Shown: piece by piece, positions 11,439 through 24,509 of the stretch | Layout of the letters: each line of letters starts with the position of its first letter | Position numbering within the stretch: the stretch's first letter is position 1 | Assembly (NCBI GenBank): GCA_008704415.1 | Contig: VXIS01000255.1 | Location: 1 to 64,000 of the forward strand | Reading direction: 5' to 3' | From: Sphaerosporella brunnea | Taxonomy: Eukaryota > Ascomycota > Pezizomycetes > Pezizales > Pyronemataceae | Length of the DNA stretch: 64,000 nt | Made by a program: the position numbers and the translations under genes | Notes under the pieces: model-generated | What the model saw: only the letters and a program-made list of their open reading frames with translations | What the model was told of the DNA's origin: nothing | Databases searched by the model: none

Positions 11439-12117
11439 TTGGTTTTTTTTTCATCTACACTCTACAGTATATTCTCGGGTATACTCGCGCAGCCGGGGAA
11501 ACACAAGGACCATGTGGCTTCTTCCGGAGGACCTTGAGGGTCAGCGAGCAGGCAATGGCTATCAAAACGTCTGCTTGTGCTCCACGTTGCTCAAGGGAGC
11601 AAGGCCCTCGCGCCTCAGAACACCTAACCCCGAAGTCACATGATCTCTGTATTTCCGGCCGCGTAGAATCCGGCTGTTGCGTGCCTGATGTGGCTTCGGG
11701 TCCATAGATCCGTTGAGAACGATCGAAACTCCTCAATTCCTCAACACTGCGTAATTGCACTGTCTTCTCACGTAGGGCTACTTATGTATATACGTGAGTA
11801 ATGGTAAAGCCAAAACACCGCCCCTTTGCAAAGCGATTCAGACTTGTAATCAATTGAAAAGATGTACATGGAAGATAACTACTGCCTGCAGCATTCCGCA
11901 TCACTCGACCCAAATCGCAAACGCCAAGCCAAGCCAGCTCTCGCCCCCAAAACCGCATTCTCGACGTCGCGAGCGCTTCTGAGGATCAACCTGCCAACAA
12001 CACCCCACCCTGCAAAAGCCGTCCTCGTCCCCCCCATCGCCAGCCGTGATTTTGTGTTTGGTTTATTCCCTCCCCTTCGTGTAGTAATAATATCCTCCCC
12101 CCCCCTCCCGTTTTGCA
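11439..12117. other. Divergent promoter region ALG12/BAH-PHD gene
   Basis: This 680-bp region lies between divergent starts and should hold both promoters. I see no repeat, RNA gene or convincing small gene in it. A C-run at about 12097-12108 sits just before the BAH-PHD start. Confidence 0.5.
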
Positions 12118-13607
12118 ATGGTTGTCAAGAGCAAACGTCAGCCCGCGATGCTAGCCAGCCCTGAGAACTCCCCTGGCTCCGGCGCTGCTGAGTCCTCACC
12201 TGGCCAGGCGACCCCACCGCCACCGGTGCCGACAGTCGATGAGTGCCCGTATAAGATCGTTTACCACACTGCTAGTGGCAAAGCTGGTATTGCATTCCCT
12301 CGTCCCAGCGCTGGAGAATATTTCTGGTGTGATGCAGTGATCGATAAGGCTGACAAAGGTTCTCCAAGCTTCTTTATTCAAGAAGAAGCGTGGTCGATCC
12401 AAGGCTGGAAAGGCTGCGCTGAGGGAAACCGACAAAAACCCCATCGAAGACGCTGACACGGCGTGGAGCGTAGACACTGTAGGCAAGCACAAGGACTGGG
12501 AGACCTTGACAAAGTACAAGAACTTCGTGGGTGAGTATATCCCATCCATTATGCACGGGAGGGGTAGATATGTCTTGGGAGGTTGGTATTGACAGTGCAT
12601 CAGTCGGCACGGAAACGTTCTCGGTCAATGACTTCGTCTTCATCAACCACACCAACATCCCACACAGCACTGAGCTCGCCAACATCGACGACAAGGACTT
12701 CTGGGTGGCGCGTGTGCTGGAAATAAGAGCCAAGGACGAAGCTCATGTCTACCTGCGCGTTTACTGGATGTACTGGCCCGACGAGCTGCCCAACAAGCGA
12801 CAGTCCTACCATGGCGCCCGAGAGCTGCTTGCCAGCAATCACATGGAGATTGTGGACGCAATGACGGTCTCTGGCCGCGCGCACGTCACGCACTGGCTGG
12901 AACTCGATGAAGAAGAGGATATTCCCGGTCTCTTCTGGCGCCAGAAATTTGACTGGCCGACCTCCCAGCTCTCCGAGCTCCGCACCCACTGCAGATGCCA
13001 CAAACACTACAACCCGGATTCGCTGTTGGTAAACTGCAGCGCTTGTGGAGTCTGGCTGCACGCCGAATGTGTCATCGATGATATCAAGACCCGGGTTTTG
13101 GAACGCGGTGGCCCCCCTGAGGAGGAAGTCGTCAACAAGGAGGACTCAATTGCTGTGGCTAAGCCAGCTCCTCCCCCTACTAAGCGTAAGGGCGCGAAGA
13201 CCTTGTTTTCTTCTGCAGTCGAGAGTTTTGTTCCTGTCAACCCCCTGGAGGCCCCAGAGACCCCTAAGGCCGAGAAAAACGCCGTCGCCCCGGGAACCCC
13301 TAAGGCCGAGAAAACCACTGCCGCCCCGGAGACCCCTAAGGCCGAGAGAACCGCTACCGCCCCGCCGATGAGCATCAAGAAGCGCAGCGCCAAGGAGATG
13401 AAGAGTGAGAAGGAAAAGATCAAGGTGACCTACAACGATACCACGAGCAAGGCCCACGTGCGCGACTTGAGGGGAACCGCGGAGGCAGCAACGCCGGGCA
13501 AGAGGAGAAAGGGCCCTGCCGGCTCTGCCGCGCCGGCGCCGTTGGGAGAGGCCAAGGAGTGGGACGAGGAAGTGAAATGCTTGTGCTGTGGGGCGGTGGT
13601 CGTTTGA
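12118..13607 (+). CDS. BAH-PHD chromatin reader (EPR-1 class candidate)
   Basis: Three exons are predicted: 12118-12336, 12383-12530 and 12604-13607, giving 456 residues. The 46-nt first intron has donor GTGATC, branch GGCTGAC and acceptor TTCAAG, and is required to keep frame. A BAH domain begins near KDWETLTKYKNF and runs through FSVNDFVFINHT, WVARVLEIRAKDEAHVYLRVYWMYWPDEL and ELLASNHMEIVDAMTV. A PHD-type zinc finger follows: HCRCHKHYNPDSLLVNCSACGVWLHAEC. The final Cys pair is not close behind but appears to be at the very C-terminus (VKCLCCG), after about 160 residues rich in Pro, Lys and Ala with three TPKAE repeats. BAH-PHD architecture is that of the fungal EPR-1 class, readers of H3K27 methylation; that assignment is inference. 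Confidence 0.85.
13245..13365 (+). repeat. TPKAE tandem repeats within BAH-PHD gene
   Basis: Three imperfect repeats of about 42 bp encode variants of ETPKAEKxxxAP in the spacer between the PHD core and the C-terminal Cys pair. They keep the frame. Confidence 0.75.
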
Positions 13608-14854
13608 GTCGGCGTGAGTGCTTCGGTTTTTGGGTATGAATTTTGGAGCCTTTTTATTGCGCGGATTGTAATTGCGCGAGTGTTATTCTTTGTTTGTGCA
13701 GCCTGTTTTTGGGGGGCTTTTCTTTTTGCCTCTTTGTGGAATGATGTTTTTATCGCTATGGTGTGTTTTTGGATTGGAAACAGGGGAGCCCTGTATGATG
13801 TGCCTTGAGTGAATCTGGAATTCTTTCCCTTCCTTGTTGTGTTGATATGTATCGATCTGCTGCCGCCGGCCGGCTCGGGTGATCTACCCCCAGGATGCTA
13901 GGTCTTAGCCCCCGATGAGCAACCTCTGTTTGATACCCAAATACCAAGTCTCTACCCGCATTAAACTTCAGGTGTTCAGAGTGAAAGTCGTTGGTTCTAA
14001 TATCAAACGGAAGTATAGATGTGGGGGTGGCCATCGATACATACCAGGTTTTTGCCTATCAAGCTAAACATTCTTGAAGCTTCTCTAACTCTTCCAACGG
14101 CGATAGGTACATTTGGCTTCGAGATATCCACGTGTCCGGGACAAGCCTTAAAACTGGTCAAAGGTTACTGCATGCCTACCTAGGTATGATGCAGGCAGCC
14201 TTAAAACGTGACCAGATCACCCGGATTTTGTGGGAGGATAAAGAGGGTTTGAAACATTTGTTACCCGGCTATACGTGAGCGAGTGATAGTCAATGAGCAC
14301 CCGCATCGCAATATGGGCGCTCCTCAATACATAAAAAATCCACTGGTCCATATCTTCAAGTCGCTGAAAAACTTAAAGCTGCCTTCCTCAAGCTTTAGGA
14401 ATGGCGAGACCCCACACGTAAACCCCGTCCAGAATTACCTTATGGAGGAGAAGCAGGCACGCTGCCTGCATCATACCTATTCCCACTTTCATATGATCAT
14501 CCGGATATAAGGCGGGCGGGAGGATAAGGCGGGCAGGCGAGAATAATGAAATAGCTTTACGATGTGCAGATGCCACGCACGGCTCTACTCATCCAAACAG
14601 GCATATTCATCATGATCATCCTCTGCCTATTCCTGAACTTTATGCTCTGATGCGGTGACGCCATTCTCCTCCAGCAGCTTCCTCCAGCAGCTGCAGTGGC
14701 AATTTGCTGTTGGTTGATTTTCAGTAGACAGGCGGGCATTCTGAAAACCCCTTCGCCTTGACAACTGTGACATTTGAGTAAGGCGGCCCTCGCCTTTCTA
14801 CGGTACTGCAACCGTCACCCGCAGCTTCCACATACGCCAGTATTTTCCACAAAT
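13608..14854. other. Convergent intergenic region BAH-PHD/DIM1
   Basis: This 1.25-kb region separates two stop codons. It carries a 19-bp perfect inverted repeat (14181-14199 with 14461-14479) and a short GATAAGGCGGGC direct repeat near 14508-14535. No gene is supported. Confidence 0.5.
14181..14479. repeat. 19-bp inverted repeat pair, MITE-like spacing
   Basis: TAGGTATGATGCAGGCAGC at 14181-14199 is perfectly inverted at 14461-14479, enclosing 261 bp. No target duplication is obvious and homology does not extend beyond 19 bp, so the origin is unknown. Confidence 0.6.
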
Positions 14855-16008
<1,154 letters not shown>

Positions 16009-17211
16009 GGTTTCAGTTTTTTTTTTTTTGAGTGATAGAAGGCCGTGAGAATGTAAGCGTGGATGCGGAGGAATTGGTGGGGTCGCGCGGCTGTGGCTCA
16101 ACGCGATTATTTTTTTTGGCAACTGATTGCACGCTAAGTATCATAGGGTGTCACTCGAGCACGTGAAATGGTTAGTCATGTGATTCGAACGATTCATCCT
16201 CTATGCTGCAGCTTTGTCGTCCTTCCATGATCACAACGGCGCATTCGCGGGTGTTGAGGATCTGTCACTGCGATCATAGCTTGTGCAGGATGGAAATACC
16301 GTATTTTCTCGCAAACGAGGGAAATGCCGGCGCGAAAGTCAATCTTTTTCTAGTAGCAAAAGTAGTTGTGGCCGAAAGCCGGGCATAAAAAATGGCACTT
16401 AACCCTCGCGACGACACTCCCCGCCGCTCGCCTGCAATAAACGGAGAGCAGAAATTGTGCGTGTGTGGCGCATACAGCTCCCTCCACTGGTGCACCCATC
16501 CACCAGCTCGTTTCTGTTCACCCCAAGTCCACCCACTCCATTAACAATGCAAGGCTATGGTTAAAAAGATGCTACGGAAGACGTTGGGAAAAAATCTGGT
16601 CTTGCAGACCGGACCATACGATGTTTTCGAAGATTGTGAGCATGGTGTTGATTACACTTGTCGCGTTTTTGTTGTGTATACTACGTACGTTAACGCGTTT
16701 GTGCCCTGGGCGAAGAGTGTGGTGTGCATGCCGTGTAGGATCGGTGCTTGACGCTGAGGGATGATTTAGATTTGTAGTATCGTTCTTTACCAGAAATTCA
16801 CGGCTTCTTGAAGGAGGGGATCTTTGGTTCAGTCTACCTAGCTGTTCTATATTCCAAAGTGCGGGAAGGGCTACGCTACCTGTAGCTTTACAGTAGCCGA
16901 TACAGACTGCTTTAAAATTTATTTTTGTGCATAAAAGGCCTGATACAGGCATCGGCAATCGTGGGTGGTTTATGTTGATCTCAATGCAAGGGATGATTAC
17001 TGTCCCCATCATCCTTCTTGGAGGATTGAGACGATAAGTCAAGGTGATCGGGCATAAAAGGCCCGAGTGATCTCAGGTGATTAACTAACAGGTTACACAA
17101 GCCATGTGTGCGCCAAGCCACCTGCAGGAACGCATGCACCACCACTCTTTTGAAGAGCTCCAGCACTCCAGTTCCACCCCCAACACCTTCACGAAGCGGA
17201 AGCGCCCCATC
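16009..17211. other. Divergent intergenic region DIM1/dynactin p50
   Basis: This 1.2-kb region between divergent starts holds only short unconvincing frames, including one of 64 codons at 16557-16751 without a recognisable domain. A CACGTG hexamer lies at about 16160. No repeat or RNA gene stands out. Confidence 0.5.
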
Positions 17212-18529
17212 ATGTCCTCCAAATATGCGGCGTTGCCAGATCTAGATCAATCGCAAGACATCTACGAGACTCCAGATCTAGTCTCGGACGTTTCCACCGT
17301 GCCGGTAGCTTTCCCCCCTCCGCACCCCCGCAAACCAGGAACTGAGCACGCTTGTGGCAGACCTCCACCATCCCCGATATCGATTCCGATGACTCTAGAT
17401 CCGATGCCATCGACCACACGCGGCTTCGCCCCACCGATGCAGCCGCCCGCTTTAGAAATGCGGATGTTGATGCGAGAAACGTGGACTTCAGTGATAGAAT
17501 CTCTGGGAAGAGAAGGAGCTATGTAGTCGGCACGCTGCAGGACGACTGGGATGAGGAGGAGGAGACCGTAGAAGCGCGGCTGGCACGGTTGACGCGAGAG
17601 GTGGAGGAGCTCAAGGCGCAGATGGCGGATAAGAAGGGGAAGGAAGAGGTCGAAGCGGATAAGGGGATTGTGGAGCTTGCGGCTGTTTTGGAGGGGCTGG
17701 CCACTGGCGCTGAGGAAAGGCTACAGAGGAAATTGTTGCAGAGTACTGGTGCCGTTGGAGTGGTTACCAAGACGCTGCCGCCGCAGGACAGGGAGGATAA
17801 AGAGGTTTGTTTGGGTTTTCTTCCCTGGTGTAAAAAGCAGGCCGCTGATGAGAGAAGGATATTGAAAGCGGTACCACAGCGGTCTACAAAATCACCTATG
17901 CCCCCGACCACAAGAAAACACACCTGCTGGGCAAAGTTGCAGAGTTCGACAAGCGGCTGTTGGCAATGGAACAGGTGATTGGCATGCATGCCTCCGCTCT
18001 AGATAACTACGATCTTCCACTCCCTGCAAACTCTATCCTCCCCCACCTAGACGAGCTGTCTCGGCAAATGGCGGTACTCAGCGGCTCAACCACGTCCTCT
18101 CTCGATTCCGCATCTCGCCGCGTAAAGCAGCTGGCCGCCGACTGCGAAAAACTCGCCGAAGCGCGCAAAGCTGCGAGGCTTGCTGCAATCGATGGAGAGT
18201 CTCTGGAAAGCGACGAGACTGTCGCTAAAATTAATGCGCTGTATGGGGTGCTCCCCACCGTAGAGGGCATGAAACCGATTCTACCGGGTCTGCTAGAACG
18301 CCTGAGGAGCTTGCGTGCTATTCATCAGGATGCGGCAAGGGCGGCGGATTCACTTACCGTTGTTGAGACTCGCCAGGAGGAGATGGGGGTGGAGATCAAG
18401 AAGTGGGAAGAAGCGCTGGAGAAGGTGGAGGGCCTTATGAAAACGACCACGGGAACGATCGAGCAGAATGTGGTCAAGGTTGAGAATTGGGTCAAGGAGA
18501 TCGAAAAGAAGGTCGAGCTGCTGAAGTAA
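17212..18529 (+). CDS. Dynactin subunit 2 (p50 dynamitin)
   Basis: p50 forms part of the dynactin shoulder, which links cytoplasmic dynein to cargo and supports nuclear migration in hyphae. Three exons are predicted (17212-17304, 17361-17804 and 17858-18529), with introns of 56 and 53 nt, and encode 402 residues. The start MSSKYAALPDLDQSQDIYETPD is the typical family N-terminus. The middle contains RISGKRRSYVVG and coiled coils (EETVEARLARLTREVEELKAQM). The third exon continues with long helices: DKRLLAMEQVIG, LDELSRQMAVLSG, RLRSLRAIHQDAA and a final coil ending EKKVELLK. Yeast Jnm1 is the distant counterpart. Confidence in the family is high; the upstream ATG at 17104 was rejected because it lacks similarity. 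Confidence 0.92.
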
Positions 18530-19834
18530 TGCTCTGGGAATCGGTGTTTGGAGTTGGGTATTTGGTGAGCGGCTTCTTTTTGATTCTTCTCTTTCTGTCT
18601 GTAATTTTTTACGACTTTATTCCTACACTCATGATAATTAGATGGTGAGAACGACGCTTTTTTGTTCAGTGCGATTTCGTGAATGAACCATCTGCAGGTT
18701 CTTGTCAATCACAATAACATGCTAGAAGCCAGAATTTGGTATGTAGGATTGGCGTTGCATCCATTCAATATCACTCGGTCGCTCATTTCTTAACTCTATG
18801 CCCCAGACAGGACCGTCATCCCATCAACTGCTTCACGCCTTTATAAGTAGGCGTTTGACCTCTTCTGCTTGACCTCCCGGCAATGATACATATCCATCTC
18901 CTTTACCCCCGTAAATACTTGGACATCCTTCTACGTTCCAACCATGGTAGCCTGTGCTTTTGCCATGGTTTGATGCTGTTTGCATCTCAGAGGCTGCATG
19001 GCCGCAGTCCGTTTCGCAGGAAAATCTATGCCAGCCGCTGGAACTGCAAGTGGGTTATAAAAGCCATTCTTATCTCCGACGACGAAGAGGACAGCTCCGG
19101 AGCAGGGGGTCGGGAATAAACCTCAAGATGTAAATACCGAGCGCTGGGCAGTGAACCACGGCCGCAGCAGAAGACACCACCCAAGCTGCCCCCCCCCCCT
19201 TCTCACTAGTTACTTCACCTTGCGAGCGACGGCACCACTACCGCTGCCGCCGCCATCATCCGCTATATCTACCACGGACACGATGGCGGAGGAGCTGTAG
19301 CTGGAGGCAATCGTTGGTGGAGTGATCGTGATTGACTCCGGTGGTCACGAACAACAACGCGAACACGATCCCCTTGTAGAGTAGAGTAGCTGGCCGCGTT
19401 CCGAGGAAACGGGTCTCAGCGGCTTTGGTTCGGTTTTTGTTTGAGGCCGCTTCGAAATCCCCTACTCCCTCTAATTCGGCTACACTGGCGCTGCCTGCTG
19501 TGCCGCATTGTACAATCTTGCACCGTCCAGTTATAAGTTATACGCCCTCCTCATGGCCGAGGCAGGAGATCCTACTCATGCATATGCATGCCATCCTCCA
19601 TATATTAAGAGCAAAAGGCGCACACTCGATATCCTTTTATCCATAAATGCAAAAGCGCAAAAAGTGATATCGTTCCATCCATTCATCGCACTAAGACAAC
19701 AACGAGCAAAGAGCAAACGAGACGGAAAAAAGGTATCTAATGCACGCTCACAGGAACAAGACGCCTAATCATACACCACGCAAACAAAAAAATGCACACA
19801 ATCAAACAAAGCCAATGTACACCGTGGTCCCACC
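18530..19834. other. Convergent intergenic region, no gene seen
   Basis: This 1.3-kb region separates the stops of dynactin p50 (+) and the large basic protein (-). It has a C-run near 19188-19198. No supported gene, RNA or repeat was found. Confidence 0.45.
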
Positions 19835-22800
19835 CTACGTAGCTGCAGTAGTAGTGGTAGTAGTAATAGCCTTCAGCCACTGTCTCCGACTCTCGGCCAC
19901 CTTCATTCCCGCGACTCTCCTGACGACCTCTACCAATCCCCAATCCCTACCGACCGCCTTCTCTCTCCTCAAGAACCGCTCGACAGCAGCACTCTCCTTT
20001 CTATCCAGTCTCAAAAACCCGTCCGCATCCACATCAAGGCTCGCCATCACCTCACGAGAGAGCAACCGCTCCGGCCGGTCCAACTGCACCTTATAGCATT
20101 TGCTCGCCTCGGCGGGATTGGTAGATTTCGACGAGAGAACCATCTCCAGGTTCTCGTAGTGTTCGGCTTTCCAGACCAATCCGTCTTTGGTGGTACTGGA
20201 AGCATTTGTAACAGTAGTTATGCTGTCGAGGAGGGAGTCTGGGACCGAATCCCCAGCATGAGGCGTAGAGCTGATGGGTGCCGTGGTCTTCGAGGAGGAA
20301 GGGAATGGGGGTATAGCCGGTTGTGGAGTGGCAGAGCTGTGGTGGTCGTTGTGTGCGGATGGACCACTTCCCTGAAACACTTCTGTGGCTTGACTCTCGA
20401 ACGATTGTGACCGCGATCGTGACCGTGACTCTGAAAATGATTGCCCTACAGGCAGGTTTGTAAAAGACTGCCCACGGGACTCCGAAAATGATTGCGTCCG
20501 CCATGTTGAAAATGACTGCCCCTGCGACTCCGAGAACGTTGAAAAGGATTGCCCTCGGGAATCCGTATACGACTCTGAAAATGACTGCCCGACAGGCAAT
20601 TCTGAAAATGACTGCCCCCGAGACTCTATAAACGATTGCGTCGTCGGGGCTGTTGCGAATGATTGCGTCGGTGAAGCTTCAAATGATTCCTCGTCCACCT
20701 CGGTCGCAGTGTCGTCGACGACGATTGCGCCCATTTCATTTGCCTGTTGACGCACCTGCAAACGCTCACGCTCCCATTCAGCTAGCAGCGCTTTGGTTCG
20801 CTCTGTAGAGGCTGCACGCATTTCTTGGATGGTCATTGTGTCGTTGACGGTTATTGCACCAACCTCTTCTGCATGCTTTACGTTTTCTTCGCGCTCTTTC
20901 GCCCAATCGGCTTGCATCATGGCTGTGCGCTCGAATAGACGCTGCCGGCCTTCGGCGCTGGTCTCGTCTTCAAAGCGAACCAAGTGCGCCATGGGGGTGC
21001 AGGATCGCCTAGTCGGTGTCTGGGCTCTAGCTTCTTCCACATGAGCAGCAGAATTTGGTACCTGCGTCGCTAGAGCTGCACGCTTGAGAGGGGACAATAT
21101 GCGGCTAAGGATCCCAGGGGCATCATCTGGCGAGCTCCACTTGGCTTGCTTATCTCGGCTTGGAGTTGGAGACGGGATTCCAGTGTCGTTGGCAGGCACA
21201 GAAGACCCATCTTCCGCCGACGTCGAAGTATCAGTAAGGTTTGAATGGGATTTAGAGTCGTGATCCATGGAACTGTGCACTTGGCTCTCCGGAGTTGGTG
21301 GAGCCTCATGGTGATTTCCAAGGTTCTGCTGCACCTTCGCCATGGGCTCGTCGAGATCCAAATGATCAGTCATGAGCTCGCCCACTTCATGACCGCCGAT
21401 AAGGCTGGGAATTTCCCGGTTAGCGCGCCGATCAGACACCGGAGCATTGGTAGCAAACCCTCCATGACCGCGCTTTTGGCCTTGTGCTGGGGTTGTGGTG
21501 CCTCCTGAAGCACTTGGAGCGGAGATAACGACTGTGAACGGCGGAGATGATGGATAGAAACTCTGCTCCTTCTGTGTATAGCCGGGGGACAATTTTTCGG
21601 AAGTGATCTCGCCATCTGTTCCCTCCACCGCCTTGCCCTTGCCTTTATATTTACGCTTCGAACTGGACGGAGGTCTGTAAGTGGCATCCGTGGGATCGTC
21701 CTCGAAGTTGGAACTGCCGGGCTGCGCGAAGGCGGTTCGTGTGCCGCCGCGGGGAGCGTAGGATGCCCCACTCGAGTAGTAGATAAAATCTGCTTCAACA
21801 GCATCTGAGGACTCCTCGGGAAGCACAGAAGACGTCGGCATCTCTTCATCTTGATCCTCTTCCTCGCCACAAAATGGGTTAATACCCACCGAACCTTCAG
21901 AAGTTGGTATTACTTGGGGCGGTTTCTGATGGGTTATTGGGGTATACGATCTTCCAGCCGACATGTACGTGAATCCGGGGTCCATTGTAACATCAGCCAA
22001 AGCCGATTCCTCACACATATCCACGTCCTGCTCTGTGGGATATTCATCCATTTCAGACTCTTCCATGTAGGAGCTAAGAGATGTAGGACGCGCAAATTCA
22101 GGCAAGCTCCTAGCTGCGCCCATAAATTTGTCCACAGCCCTAATAGCACTACCAGGTTGTGAGACCACGATTGTATCCTCTCCCTCGTGCAGTTGCCCGG
22201 ACAGACCGCTTCCATTTCGAAAGCTGCTCCTGGACCTGACAGAAGAATTGGACTTGCTGGGAGAAGGGGTTATCAAGAAATTAATATCATTTCCAGAGAA
22301 TGCACTGTTCGGTGGATTTTCATTTGTTACGACAGAAGCAGCCCTAGTGATTCTCTTGGAACCCGCTAGGATTGGTGTTAACGGCGCGGTTGAAGACCTG
22401 CGAGAGCGTGTGGAGGCCAGAGTCGGCGGAGGTGCTATTGTCCTCTGAGTAAGGGGCCGTGTAGTACGAGTGATTCTGGTTGAGATCTTAGCGGCGGGGG
22501 AACACATAGCTGGTGCCTGTGAACAAATATATCAGCCAGTCCCATCTAATCATAATGGCTGTTTGAAAGAAGAGAAAAATGCGGTCGTCCTAATGCGAAA
22601 AATGAACAATTGCGGGAAATCAATTCAAAACTAAAGTCCATGGCAACGCCTCCAAACGTACCACCCGGACGCAAATGTTGCAAGTGTCAATTGATGCAAA
22701 CCAACTCTCAACGGCCGGATGAAGAAAGATATCTCCGCAGTGAGACAGGCGGGAAGCCTCCATCTACGATAACAGAACACAAGAGATAAGGCATAGCAAA

Positions 22801-23500
22801 TCATCCCTACCTCTGCTAACTCGTCTATATCTTCCATCGGTGTCTCAGTCTCATCGTCATCCCCAATGGCTGTCACCTTCTTTTCCGGCGCTCTGGCAGG
22901 TGTTGTTCTCTTCCTTCTAGGAGTGGCGGGTTTGAGAGCTGGTTTCGGTGCAGCTGTTGTGGACTTTCTTGGTGTCCGCCCGACGGAAGACTTAGCCCTC
23001 GGTGTCGCAGCAACCTTTCTTGCTGCTGGTGTAGAGGTCCGCTTGGCTCTTACCGTCGCCTTCGTAGCCGGTTCAGTTTCGTCATCCGAACTCAATCCCT
23101 TAAGCGGAACCTTCGTTGTCCTCGTCCGGGTCATAACGGTTCTCTTGACTTTCGGTGCTGGTAGTTCGAAGTCATCGTCATCACCCAGGCCACCAAATCC
23201 CACCGAGAAGTTCGGCAGTGCCCTCTTGTTTTTTCCCTTTCTACTCGGTGTCTCCGAGCCTTCCTCGCCGTCACGCTCCGCCTCCACCATAACCTTGATC
23301 CGCCATGGAGATAATACTGTGTTCGATGTCGCCCTCATTTTTCGAGGCGAGTCGACCTTAATTGAGGCCGAACTGCGGTTCTTGGTGGCGTGTTTTGACG
23401 GTGTTGTTGAGCGCCGTTTCGATGACGAGCGGGGCTCTGCGATTGATGGAGCCGCTGCGTCGAAGAGCGGATCGGGAGAGGATCGACCGGATGATGACAT
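19835..23500 (-). CDS. Large basic, Ser-rich nuclear-type protein (fungal AT-DNA-binding-like)
   Basis: Two exons (23500-22811 and 22516-19835) are joined over a 294-nt intron and would encode 1123 residues. Exon 1 carries a conserved-looking segment (SPRKMRATSNTVLSPWRIKV and MVEAERDGEEGSETPSRKG). A lysine/proline/threonine tract follows with repeated TPRK/TPRRK motifs, resembling minor-groove or AT-hook-like DNA contacts, although no RGRP core is present. Exon 2 is acidic and Ser-rich. It has coiled segments (TERTKALLAEWERERLQVRQQ), a Gln-Ser-Phe repeat block at about 20390-20680, and a compact C-terminal domain (LDRPERLLSREVMASLDVDAD and GRDWGLVEVVRRVAGMKVAE). I recall similar proteins annotated as AT DNA-binding in Ascomycota; the function is unknown. 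Another in-frame ATG lies 33 nt upstream. Confidence 0.75.
20390..20690 (-). repeat. QSFSESRGQSF repeat block
   Basis: About nine imperfect copies of a unit around GQSFSES(R/Q)G lie in the second exon of the large basic protein. The DNA shows the corresponding CTGAAAATGA-type repeats. They keep frame. Confidence 0.75.
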
Positions 23501-24436
23501 TGCTGCAGTATGCAGGTGTGGCGGGGGGGCCACGAAAAGTGACGTGACGGTCTGTGAGCTTTAGATGGTCAAGCGCTGCTGCGAGTTGGGGAAAGCTCAG
23601 GTAGTAGGCAGATTCCCAGAACCCAAGCTCTTAGAGGTGTAGAGGGGAATCCTAAGAATTCGAAAACGAGACGCAATATATATAAACTAGGCCATGCGCG
23701 GCTGTGCGTGGATGGCAGTCAGTGAAAAATTGCAAATTGCGGGCGGGGAGAGTTGATGTGTTGGACTATTTTGGTCAGTCGTTATCATCTATCGCTGCTG
23801 CGTGTTTTGTTGACAGTGGTGAGTTGCTACCGGGATTCGCATGCAAGAGAGCCAACCTGGAAGAGCTGTTGTCATGGCAACTCACTCTGTCTCAGCCGCG
23901 CGGATTGGAATTCAACGAACGGGAGACACGTTTCAGGGGATATCTATCTCGAAATATGCACATCACTGCATTCGATCCGGATCGATATCCAAGCCTGTTG
24001 TTTCTTCTGCCAGCGATGCCTCATCGTAATATGCAGAGAACTATGCAGCCCCGCAAAGCGGCGACTGAAACCCCACCGATCTCCCATGGCCACATGCCAG
24101 TGATCGATCACACAGATTTATGTTTTCAACTCTTCAAGAGAGTGACCTTGGCCCTCAGAGTGTCCAGAGGTTGATAATACTGCAGTTTTCCGAGGGGCAA
24201 GCAGCTTACTCGATTTCATATGAGGCCGAAGTTGTGGCGCGGATCGAATAGTGTATAGAGGCGCTGTGATGTTTCATTGCAGTACTTAGGTAGGTTAAGA
24301 GGACTTGGATGTCGACAATACTAGTTTCTAGATCCAGTTGTTTAGGAGCTTGCAGGATGGCCCAATTTGAAATGTATACCGGTGTGGAGGGAGGCCTAAG
24401 CAGTTCATGAGTCCTTGTGACTGGAAGCAGATGCAA

Positions 24437-24509
24437 AAAAGCCCAGGTGGTGTAGCGGTACATAAAAGGAAGAGAACCCCTCAGGGTGGCTAGTTCGAGT
24501 CCGGGCTTT
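24437..24509 (+). other. tRNA-like sequence, degenerate
   Basis: The ends AAAGCCC and GGGCTTT pair perfectly over 7 bp. Inside are an A-box-like TGGTGTAGCGG (24448) and a B-box-like AGTTCGAGTCC (24492) at tRNA-like spacing. I could not fold proper D or T stems, so this is a decayed tRNA gene or a tRNA-derived SINE head rather than a functional tRNA. Confidence 0.35.

Noticed and set aside
22631..22810. Continuation of exon 1 of the large basic protein into the intron
   Set aside because: The frame past the GTAGGG donor loses the protein's composition, and the AG at 22517 restores a consistent continuation.
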